From contig DPFD01000174.1 in assembly GCA_003534175.1 (NCBI GenBank), forward strand, positions 6,675 to 13,305: DNA of 6,631 nucleotides, read 5' to 3'. The notes under the pieces are model-generated. The model saw nothing but the letters and a program-made list of their open reading frames with translations. It ran no database searches and was not told the origin of the DNA. The position numbers and the translations under genes are program-made. Position 1 is the stretch's first letter. Each line of letters starts with the position of its first letter. Shown here in pieces: positions 1 through 6,313 of this stretch. This DNA is from Chitinophagaceae bacterium (lineage in GTDB: Bacteria; Bacteroidota; Bacteroidia; Chitinophagales; Chitinophagaceae).

Positions 1-1
1 G

Positions 2-760
2 GCAGGATATTATCTGCCCGTGTTTGATAGAAATCCCCACTTATTGAAAAAAGGGATTGTACACGGAGCGATGCCCTATGGAGGCGAACAAAAAGATCAT
101 GAACTCCTGAACAGTTTACAGATTTCTCCTTACTTATTTAAAAGCAATCCGAATAAAGTTCAGTTGATCTATGCAGGCGCTATGTTACCCAAATCATACG
201 TGCTGCTGGAAGTGATTTTTAAGTCTGTTCAAGACAATCCGGAATTGTATGCACATACTGAGTTTCATTTTATCGGAACCGGTAAAACCCCGAATGATCC
301 TGCAGGGTTTAACATTAAACCTATGGCCGAAAAATATGGTTTATGGGAGAAGGTTGTTTTTGAATATCCCGCACGCATACCTTATCTGGATGTATTGGTA
401 CATCTCGATAATGCAGATGCAGTTTTTATTTTAGGGAGCACTGAGCCACATTACACACCCAGCAAAACATATCAGGGTGTTTTAAGTAAAAAGCCTTTGA
501 TGGCTATATTGCATTCCAACAGTACTGCCGTAGAAGTGATTCGAAAATCGAACGCCGGTGTGGTGCTGGATTTTAACGGAGAGGACGAAGTGTTCAAAGT
601 GGCTGAGAATTTTAATGAATTTTATCAAGCGTTCTTACAATATTTATCCGGCTTTCATCCGGAACAGGTTGACATGACTGTTTTTAATTCATTTTCTGCT
701 GAAGCTGTTACGTGCACCCTGGCCGGTTTATTAGATAAAGCATTGAACTTAAAAAAGTGA
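2..760 (+). CDS. Glycosyltransferase, GT-B fold (GT4-like), C-terminal part; 5' end outside window
   Basis: The reading frame is open from base 2 to the TGA at 758-760 and has no stop at the left edge, so this is the C-terminal 252 residues of a longer protein. The GTG at 20 is in frame but is probably not the true start. The visible part looks like the nucleotide-sugar-binding half of a GT-B enzyme. A Rossmann-type beta strand (LIYAGAMLPKS, from about base 164) is followed by a helix, a second strand with HFIGTG (about base 266) and an ADAVFILGS strand. A TEPHYTPSKTYQ segment (about bases 440-475) lies where retaining GT4 enzymes bind the sugar nucleotide. The predicted role is cytoplasmic sugar transfer onto a lipid-linked glycan. 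No signal peptide or membrane segment is visible. The donor and acceptor sugars cannot be read from the sequence. Its stop overlaps the next start by 4 bp. The GT class is likely, but the exact family is uncertain because the N-terminal half is missing. Confidence 0.8.
   Translation, partial: AGYYLPVFDRNPHLLKKGIVHGAMPYGGEQKDHELLNSLQISPYLFKSNPNKVQLIYAGAMLPKSYVLLEVIFKSVQDNPELYAHTEFHFIGTGKTPNDPAGFNIKPMAEKYGLWEKVVFEYPARIPYLDVLVHLDNADAVFILGSTEPHYTPSKTYQGVLSKKPLMAILHSNSTAVEVIRKSNAGVVLDFNGEDEVFKVAENFNEFYQAFLQYLSGFHPEQVDMTVFNSFSAEAVTCTLAGLLDKALNLKK
757..760 (+). other. GTGA start/stop overlap joining two glycosyltransferase genes
   Basis: The stop of the first gene (TGA, 758-760) overlaps the GTG start (757-759) of the next. 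In the downstream frame the nearest upstream stop is TAA at 736-738, and GTG is the only common start codon between it and the first core beta strand of the GT2 domain, so this fixes the start. No Shine-Dalgarno-like purine run stands at the usual distance. The overlap suggests translational coupling (inference). Confidence 0.75.
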
Positions 761-1680
761 AAGATAACCTGCCCGACATTTCCATTATCTTGCCTGTGTA
801 CAATGGGGGCGACTTTCTGAAAGCGTCTGTAGAAAGTGTATTGCAGCAAACATTTCAAAATTTTGAATTCCTGATTCTGGATGATCGTTCAACCGACGGA
901 AGCTGGGAATATTTGCAACAACTAACTGATGAACGCATTGTTTTAATGCGTAATGAGAGCAATAAAGGGTTATTTTATAACCTGAATGAAATGATTAAAA
1001 AATCTGGCAGCAAGTTGATTAAATTATGGGCGCAGGACGATATCATGTATCCTGAATGTATTTATGGGTTTGTGTCTTTTCATCTTGCTAACCCGGAAGT
1101 GGGGTTTTCATACAGTGCACGTGATATTATAAATGATCGGGGAGAGCTGGTAAAATCTTACAAGCCAGATGACACGCCCGAAATCATATCCAAAGAAAAA
1201 CATGCCCTTATTTCTTTTGAATACGGTTCAATAGCAGGAAATATCGCAAACGTTTGCATCACCAGAAAAGCATTTGATAAAGTAGGCTTGTATAACGAAC
1301 AAATGAAAATTTCTGCCGATTTCGACATGCAGGTTAGGATTGCAGAATACTTTCCGGTAGGATTTATTCGCCGGTCGCTTATAAAGTTACGCGATCATGA
1401 AAAGCAGCTGAGCAGAGATGCAAAGTATTACATCTACCATGTTAAAGAAGATCTTCAGGTGTACCATCATTTGCTCGGATATGTGAACGACTCACTCAAA
1501 CAGGAAGGCCGAAAATTGTTGCGAAAGAAAAAACTGATGTTCTATTACACTTTAATGTTAAAGTCATTCAGGCAGGGGAATTACGATTTAGCCAAACAAT
1601 ACTACACCTTACTATCCAATTTCGATTCGATGCTAATGCTGACTTACAACTATATGAAGTATTGTGTCAAAAGATTATAA
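757..1680 (+). CDS. Family 2 glycosyltransferase (GT-A fold)
   Basis: This 307-residue protein is a typical inverting GT2 enzyme. The N-terminal GT-A signature ISIILPVYNGG (residues 8-18) is followed by the nucleotide-binding acidic stretch LDDRSTDGSW (41-50) and a DXD-like metal site, WAQDD (91-95). Further on, SADFDM (186-191) sits where the catalytic base region is expected, and LRDHEKQLS (211-219) resembles the R-x-H-x-x-Q element common in GT2 enzymes. The last 80 or so residues are basic and rich in Tyr and Leu, with no clear transmembrane helix, so the protein is probably cytoplasmic or peripherally membrane-bound. It should transfer a sugar from an activated nucleotide donor to the growing lipid-linked oligosaccharide; which sugar cannot be told. 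It starts with GTG inside the stop of the previous gene and ends 5 bp before the preferred start of the methyltransferase. All catalytic motifs are present and nothing looks broken. Confidence 0.93.
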   Translation: MKDNLPDISIILPVYNGGDFLKASVESVLQQTFQNFEFLILDDRSTDGSWEYLQQLTDERIVLMRNESNKGLFYNLNEMIKKSGSKLIKLWAQDDIMYPECIYGFVSFHLANPEVGFSYSARDIINDRGELVKSYKPDDTPEIISKEKHALISFEYGSIAGNIANVCITRKAFDKVGLYNEQMKISADFDMQVRIAEYFPVGFIRRSLIKLRDHEKQLSRDAKYYIYHVKEDLQVYHHLLGYVNDSLKQEGRKLLRKKKLMFYYTLMLKSFRQGNYDLAKQYYTLLSNFDSMLMLTYNYMKYCVKRL

Positions 1681-1685
1681 ATTTT

Positions 1686-2591
1686 ATGTCATCCATTAAA
1701 AGATTAGGCTCAATTTTCCAATATATTCATCAGCATCCGCTTGCCGGGAAGCACAAATCACGTGCATATTATAAGTTTTTTCGTTGGCAGTTGATGTCGC
1801 GTTTAAAACCCGGTGTACATAAGGTAAAGTTTGTGGGGGATACTGTTTTGATAGTGGACAGAAATATGAAAGGGGCTACCGGAAATATTTATTTAGGATT
1901 GCACGACTTTAACGACATGACATTCCTGATTCATTTTCTTAGAAGTGATGATCTCTTTATAGATATAGGAGCGAATGTAGGTAGTTACACGATTTTGGCA
2001 GCAGGTGTTTCAAAAGCCAGTTGCATATCCTTTGAGCCTGTCCCTTTCACCTACCAGTCATTGTTACAGAATGTGCGTGCGAATTCTTTAGAGGATAAAG
2101 TGCAGTGTTTGAATAAAGGCGTTGGGGGGGGAGGTGGTTTTTTATATTTCACGAAAGCCTACGACTGTGTAAACCATGTTATTCCTGAAAAATCGATTCA
2201 AGATTTCTCCAAAGTGGTTCAGGTTCCTGTGGTAGCATTGGATGAGGTATGTAATTCTGTAAATAAACCGATGCTTATCAAGATCGATGTGGAGGGATTT
2301 GAAACGGAAGTGCTGCGGGGAATGAATCAACTCCTGGCAAACAATTATTTAAAAGGAATCATTATTGAATTGAATGGATCAGGTGCGCGTTACGGTTACA
2401 ATGAATCTGATTTACATCATTTGCTTTTGTCTAATGGGTTTAAACCATATACTTACGACGGATTCAAAAGAGAACTGACTTTGGTGGACAGTTTCGGTAG
2501 TTTCAATACTATTTATTTGAAGGATATTCAATTTGTGCAGCAGAGATTATCTTCAGCACCAACTATTCATTTATTTTCAGAAAACTTTTGA
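1686..2591 (+). CDS. FkbM family SAM-dependent methyltransferase
   Basis: The 301-residue product carries the hallmarks of the FkbM methyltransferase family, which usually O-methylates sugars or other hydroxyls in glycans and secondary metabolites. SAM-binding motif I is FIDIGANVGSY (residues 91-101), the acidic end of strand 2 is SFEPVP (115-120), and the diagnostic IKIDVEGFE segment is at 198-206. The first 85 or so residues form a basic N-terminal extension without a signal peptide, so the enzyme should be cytoplasmic. I prefer the ATG at 1686, 5 bp after the preceding stop. The frame also allows a TTG at 1662 inside the upstream gene, but that would add eight residues of no evident homology. 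Residues 147-151 are five consecutive glycines, the first three encoded by an 8-G run at 2124-2131, in a loop where relatives, as I remember them, carry a mixed polar sequence. The gene is intact as read. The methylated sugar is unknown. Confidence 0.93.
   Translation: MSSIKRLGSIFQYIHQHPLAGKHKSRAYYKFFRWQLMSRLKPGVHKVKFVGDTVLIVDRNMKGATGNIYLGLHDFNDMTFLIHFLRSDDLFIDIGANVGSYTILAAGVSKASCISFEPVPFTYQSLLQNVRANSLEDKVQCLNKGVGGGGGFLYFTKAYDCVNHVIPEKSIQDFSKVVQVPVVALDEVCNSVNKPMLIKIDVEGFETEVLRGMNQLLANNYLKGIIIELNGSGARYGYNESDLHHLLLSNGFKPYTYDGFKRELTLVDSFGSFNTIYLKDIQFVQQRLSSAPTIHLFSENF
2124..2131 (+). repeat. 8-G homopolymer tract inside the methyltransferase gene
   Basis: Eight consecutive G bases encode part of a five-glycine stretch (residues 147-151) of the FkbM protein. 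It is the longest G run in the window. Losing one G would bring the TAA at 2170-2172 into frame, and gaining one would bring in the TGA at 2186-2188. Either change would end translation before the IKIDVEG motif. The tract could therefore act as a slippage-prone on/off switch, but this is inference from one sequence, and it may be a chance run or an error-prone site for sequencing. Confidence 0.6.
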
Positions 2592-2593
2592 TG
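2589..2593 (+). other. TGATG stop/start overlap
   Basis: The TGA of the methyltransferase (2589-2591) shares its A with the ATG (2591-2593) of the following GT4 gene. This ATG is preferred over the TTG at 2588 because it gives the usual MKKLAIITTHP beginning, with the first beta strand straight after the start. The arrangement favours termination-reinitiation coupling (inference). Confidence 0.75.
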
Positions 2594-3754
2594 AAAAAGT
2601 TAGCCATAATTACTACCCATCCCATTCAATACAATGCACCTTTATTTGCGCTATTGAGTAAAAGGAAACGGATACAAGTCCGGGTTTTTTATACATGGGG
2701 CGAAGGGGTTTTGGAAAAGAAATTCGATCCGGGATTTGGAATTAACATAGAATGGGATATTCCTTTACTGAACGGGTACGATTATACTTTTTTGAAGAAT
2801 GTTTCATCGAAACCAGGGTCAAGTCATTTTACCGGAATTGATAATCCTACAATACACAGTGAAATAGAGGATTGAGGGGCAGATGCTGTACTGGTATTTG
2901 GTTGGGCTTTCAAATCTCACTTGAGTGTGATGAGGCACTTTAAGAATAAAATACCGGTTATCTTCAGAGGCGATTCAACCTTGCTAGATCAGCACAGTTT
3001 TATAATGCATTGGGCCCGTACAATATTATTGCGCTGGGTTTATCGTTATATTGACGTAGCGCTATATGTAGGAGAGGCAAACAAGAATTATTTTATAGCA
3101 AACAAGGTGCCGTCCAAAAAACTTGTTCATGCACCTCATGCCATTGACAATGAAAGGTTTTTTGTGAAGGATGAGTATTTGTTAAAAGCCGCAGGCATGA
3201 AGGAGTCTCTCGGTATTAAAGATGGTGAACTGGTTTATTTGTTTGCTGCGAAGTTTGAACGAAAGAAATATCCGGTGAAGTTGATTGAAGCTTTTATACA
3301 AGTAAAACATCCAAACGCCCACCTGGTTATGATTGGTGATGGTACGCTGGAAAATGACATGCGCCTGGCTGCCGGGAATCACCCCCGAATCCATTTTCTG
3401 CCTTTTCAGAATCAATCCGTAATGCCGGTAATTTATCATTTGGGTGATGTATTTGTGTTGCCCTCTCTGGGCCCCGAAACATGGGGACTGGCAGTTAATG
3501 AGGCTATGGCAGCCGGAAAAGCTGTTCTGGTGAGTAATACATGCGGTTGTGCATTTAATTTAGTGAAGCACGGTTACAATGGCTATATATTCAAATCAGG
3601 TGATATCACTGATCTGGTACACCATATGCAACTGGTGGCTGATCAGAGTGACCAACTGAAAATCATGGGAACTCGTTCCCTCGAAATTGTTCAGGCATAT
3701 AATTTTACAAGTATTTGTGAAGTCATCGAAAATGTAGTTAATGATGCCCGGTAG
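2591..3754 (+). pseudogene. GT4 glycosyltransferase interrupted by one in-frame TGA (codon 95)
   Basis: Read through a single stop, this frame encodes a full-length GT-B glycosyltransferase of about 387 residues. The N-terminal acceptor domain begins LAIITTHPIQYNAP (residues 4-17) and includes FYTWGEG and FDPGFG. After codon 95 the same frame continues with GADAVLVFGWAFKSHL, then FRGDSTLLDQ, FAAKFERKKYPVKLIEAF, GDGTLENDM and the GT4 E-x7-E motif ETWGLAVNE (E296 and E304), followed by NEAMAAGKAVLVSNTCG. Both halves are in one frame with no indel, so the only lesion is the TGA at 2873-2875. It stands where relatives, as I recall, usually have Trp (TGG), one base away. As read, it yields a 94-residue N-terminal fragment and possibly a 275-277-residue C-terminal one restarting at TTG 2921 or ATG 2930. 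Neither should be active, because GT-B enzymes need both domains. The rest shows no decay, so the mutation is very recent or a sequencing error. If functional, it would be a cytoplasmic retaining sugar transferase in glycan assembly. The 3' end overlaps the next gene by 14 bp. Confidence 0.9.
2873..2875 (+). other. In-frame TGA codon breaking the GT4 gene
   Basis: Codon 95 of the GT4 frame is TGA, in the context gat-tga-ggg-gca (EIED-stop-GADAVLV). An A-to-G change at 2875 would restore TGG (Trp) and a continuous protein. The A sits directly before a run of four G bases, so the restored sequence would have a six-G run, a place where a base-calling error is plausible. TGA ends two other genes in this window (758-760 and 2589-2591), which argues against reassignment of TGA. 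Confidence 0.85.
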
Positions 3755-5189
3755 TATTCGTTTGCCACATGACAGCCGAATTCGATTCGATGATTCAAGC
3801 CAGAATTTATTGATACTGCTGTTGTTTTTACAACTGTTGCTTGATAATGGGATCTATCTCTTTTTTGGTTCATTCGTACTAGGGGCTATTTTAATAAACT
3901 TACAAAGAAGCTACAAACCTGCTGTTTTTACATTAATATTTTTGTACCACTTCCTGCAGATTTCAGCCGGAGTGTGGCTGAGTAATTATCTGGATTATGA
4001 TATAAACTTCAGGTCGCCCAATACCGGACAGGCAATTATGCTGAGTTATGTCGGTCTTGTTTTCCTGATGGTTCCCGTGATTTACTTTAATAATAAAATT
4101 CCAGATTTTTCATTAGAGCATTTAAAACGGCAGGCCGAGAAATTAGATACTAAAAAGGTTTTTATTGTATACATCATTGCTTTTTTTGTAACAAATATTA
4201 TCTCAGCCATAGCATTCCGATATGCAGGGTTTACACAGATTATTTTAAGTTTAGTGAAGGTAAAATGGTTCCTGTTTGTACTTTTCGGTTTGTCGGTTAT
4301 GCTCAAAAAGTCGATGTTGAAGATTTTTATTATCTGTTGCATTGCTGAGTTTCTTTCCGGATTTTTCAGTTATTTTTCTGAATTTAAAGACGTTATATTC
4401 TTTACAGCCTGTGTGATGATTATGCTGATTCATTCGGTAAAATTCCGACACCTCGTTATGGTGATGGCTGGTATCGCACTCGTGTTTTACTTAGGTGTAT
4501 TCTGGACAACCATCAAAGGACAATATCGTCAATTTTTGAATCAGGGTTCCAAGACTCAAACCGTACAGGTTTCAGAAGAGGAGGCCATGAACAAACTGAT
4601 TGATCTTATTCAAACAGGTAGCGGTGAATATTCGGCAGATCCGGTTGCTCAATTGCTTGACAGGCTCCAGTATACCTTCCACATGGCTAAAACAATGGAT
4701 AACGTACCTTCTGTGCTGCCCTTTGAATACGGTGCGAACTGGGGACATTCCATTTCTTATTCCCTCACTCCAAGAGCCTTTAATCCGGATAAACCTATTT
4801 TTGAAGCAACGGTAAAAACCAGAAAATATACCGGCCTTGCGTATGCCGGCCATAGACAGGGAGCGTCTTTTAGCCTGGGTTATTTTGCAGATTGTTACAT
4901 CGATTTTGGTATGCTCGGTATGTTCTTGCCGCTGCTGCTGATCGGAGTGTTTTACGGAAGTACTTACTTCTACTTTATCAGAAAATCATCTCCCAATATT
5001 TTGTTTAATTATGCAGTGGTATGTGCCATATTTATGGAATTTGTAGCCTATGAGGTAGATAGCACCAAATTGGTCGGTCGCTTATTTGCCACCTTACTTA
5101 CATTCTTTTTGCTTCGCTTTTTTGTATTCCCCTGGCTGCATAGATACTTATCTGCAACTCCTGTAAAAGATCCATTGAATGCAGACTAA
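3741..5189 (+). CDS. Wzy-like polytopic membrane protein (O-antigen polymerase/ligase type)
   Basis: This 482-residue integral membrane protein has about ten or eleven hydrophobic segments, roughly at residues 22-53 (one long or two short), 59-80, 97-116, 139-159, 165-188, 193-210, 215-231, 237-256, 389-412, 418-436 and 446-468. One large hydrophilic loop (about 257-388) lies near the C-terminus. Many helices plus one big late extracytoplasmic loop is the layout of Wzy polymerases and WaaL-type ligases, which join undecaprenyl-linked glycans outside the inner membrane. The loop holds RLQYTFHMAKTMD (308-320), WGHSISYSLTPRAF (334-347) and HRQGASFSLGYFADCYIDFG (371-390), rich in Arg, His and aromatic residues that could contact the lipid-linked donor. 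ATG at 3741 (or 3744) is the only reasonable start before the first helix and overlaps the previous gene. Its place before a GT4 gene and an exosortase fits what I remember as the exosortase-Y-associated Wzy-like family. Primary-sequence similarity among Wzy proteins is low, so polymerase versus ligase activity is not settled. Confidence 0.82.
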   Translation: MMPGSIRLPHDSRIRFDDSSQNLLILLLFLQLLLDNGIYLFFGSFVLGAILINLQRSYKPAVFTLIFLYHFLQISAGVWLSNYLDYDINFRSPNTGQAIMLSYVGLVFLMVPVIYFNNKIPDFSLEHLKRQAEKLDTKKVFIVYIIAFFVTNIISAIAFRYAGFTQIILSLVKVKWFLFVLFGLSVMLKKSMLKIFIICCIAEFLSGFFSYFSEFKDVIFFTACVMIMLIHSVKFRHLVMVMAGIALVFYLGVFWTTIKGQYRQFLNQGSKTQTVQVSEEEAMNKLIDLIQTGSGEYSADPVAQLLDRLQYTFHMAKTMDNVPSVLPFEYGANWGHSISYSLTPRAFNPDKPIFEATVKTRKYTGLAYAGHRQGASFSLGYFADCYIDFGMLGMFLPLLLIGVFYGSTYFYFIRKSSPNILFNYAVVCAIFMEFVAYEVDSTKLVGRLFATLLTFFLLRFFVFPWLHRYLSATPVKDPLNAD

Positions 5190-6309
5190 ACAGACTGTAG
5201 TTTTAATTTGTATTGACTGGTTTGAGCCCGCGTTCAGAGCCGGTGGCCCGATCCGGTCGGTGGCTAACCTGGTAAGGCAAATTGCAGTAGGTTCACAATA
5301 CTATATTTTTTGCAGCAACCGGGATTTGAACAATGAAGTACTTGATGTAAAAAGTGATGTTTGGATTGATTACAATGCTCAAACTAAAGTGTTTTACGCT
5401 TCTGCAGGAAATAGCAGGCAAAAGTTTGCAATGGTATACAACCAGATACACCCGAATGTGATATATGTAAACGGTCTTTACTCAATTCCATTTAATGTAA
5501 TACCACTGTTGTACGGAAAGTCAGTAAAAAAAGTTGTTGCGCCCAGAGGGATGTTACATGAAGGGGCACTGCTACAGAAAAAATGGAAAAAGAAACTTTT
5601 TTTTATTTTCTGGAGGGGGATGGGATGGCATAAAAAAGTAGTTTTTCATGCCACCAATGAGTTGGAGAAACGGGCTATTCAAAAGTTTTTCAACACACCG
5701 GTTCAGGTGAATGTGGCAGAAAACTTTCCCCGATTATTTGAATTCCATCGTAACGAAAACAAACAAAAAGGAGTTCTTCGGATGTTGAGTCTCGCATTAA
5801 TCAGTCCGATGAAAAATCATCTTCTTGTGTTAGAGACGCTACTACATTGTTATTATAAAGTTCATTATCAAATAGCGGGGCCTGTAAAGGATGCAGCTTA
5901 CTGGGAGCAATGCATGACTTTGATTTCAAAAATGCCCGAAAATGTGGTGGTAGAATATGTAGGAGAAATACCGCCTCATCAGGTTGAAAGTATATTAGTA
6001 AAAAATGATGTGTTTGTGATGCCCAGTGAAAGCGAAAATTATGCTCATGCCATTATCGAAGCCATGAGCTCGGGGTGTCCGGTAATTACCAGTAAACATA
6101 CTCCCTGGAATCAACTGCAACTGCATCAGGCAGGAATAAATGTTGAGTTAAATAGCAGCGAACTGTTGAATGCTATCGATAGATTTGCAGAAATGAACGC
6201 TGCTGAATTTGAAGTATGGTCACTTAAATCACATGAATATATCATGAGCAACATTCAGATGAATTCAATCATCAATCAGCACAAGGCGCTCTTCTCAGTT
6301 AATTCATAA
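5179..6309 (+). CDS. GT4 family glycosyltransferase, probably of the exosortase-associated type
   Basis: This 376-residue GT-B enzyme is complete. The N-terminal domain opens with VVLICIDWFEPAFRAGGPIR (residues 7-26), whose RAGGPIRS glycine-rich loop is typical of GT4 enzymes that bind the donor phosphates. APRGML (121-126) is another common GT4 element in the acceptor domain. The C-terminal domain has LALISPMKNHLLVLE (205-219), with Lys212 in the usual phosphate-binding place, then QIAGP (231-235), VGEIP (261-265) and the E-x7-E motif SESENYAHAIIEAMSSG (283-299; E286 and E294). No signal peptide or membrane helix is seen, although a basic, aromatic stretch (KKWKKKLFFIFWRGMGW, 134-150) could attach the protein to the membrane surface. 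It should add a sugar with retention of configuration to the lipid-linked glycan. ATG 5179 overlaps the Wzy-like gene by 11 bp, and the stop lies 4 bp before the exosortase start. I recall a named exosortase-Y-associated glycosyltransferase in this position, but family membership cannot be verified here. Confidence 0.92.
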   Translation: MQTKQTVVLICIDWFEPAFRAGGPIRSVANLVRQIAVGSQYYIFCSNRDLNNEVLDVKSDVWIDYNAQTKVFYASAGNSRQKFAMVYNQIHPNVIYVNGLYSIPFNVIPLLYGKSVKKVVAPRGMLHEGALLQKKWKKKLFFIFWRGMGWHKKVVFHATNELEKRAIQKFFNTPVQVNVAENFPRLFEFHRNENKQKGVLRMLSLALISPMKNHLLVLETLLHCYYKVHYQIAGPVKDAAYWEQCMTLISKMPENVVVEYVGEIPPHQVESILVKNDVFVMPSESENYAHAIIEAMSSGCPVITSKHTPWNQLQLHQAGINVELNSSELLNAIDRFAEMNAAEFEVWSLKSHEYIMSNIQMNSIINQHKALFSVNS

Positions 6310-6313
6310 AATA

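Noticed and set aside
1621..1632. 12-base sequence ttcgattcgatg shared with 3781-3792
   Set aside because: The match does not extend on either side and falls within unrelated coding sequence, so it is most likely chance.
1662..1685. TTG start for the methyltransferase at 1662
   Set aside because: It would add only eight residues that overlap the end of the GT2 gene. The ATG at 1686, just after the preceding stop, is the better start.
2588..2590. TTG start for the GT4 gene at 2588
   Set aside because: The ATG immediately following at 2591 gives a normal MKK N-terminus and a standard TGATG overlap.
2873..2875. TGA as a recoded Trp or selenocysteine codon
   Set aside because: TGA is the natural stop of two other genes here (758-760 and 2589-2591), so the code is not reassigned. 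GT4 enzymes have no known selenocysteine at this place, and I see no convincing stem-loop directly downstream.
4600..4815. Short + strand open frame in another frame inside the Wzy-like gene
   Set aside because: It overlaps the loop-coding part of the membrane protein, has no domain and no plausible initiation context.
4572..4853. Minus-strand open frame of 93 codons, and similar ones at 3182-3439 and 4082-4342
   Set aside because: They lie wholly within well-supported + strand genes, show no recognisable domain, and read as reverse-strand shadows.
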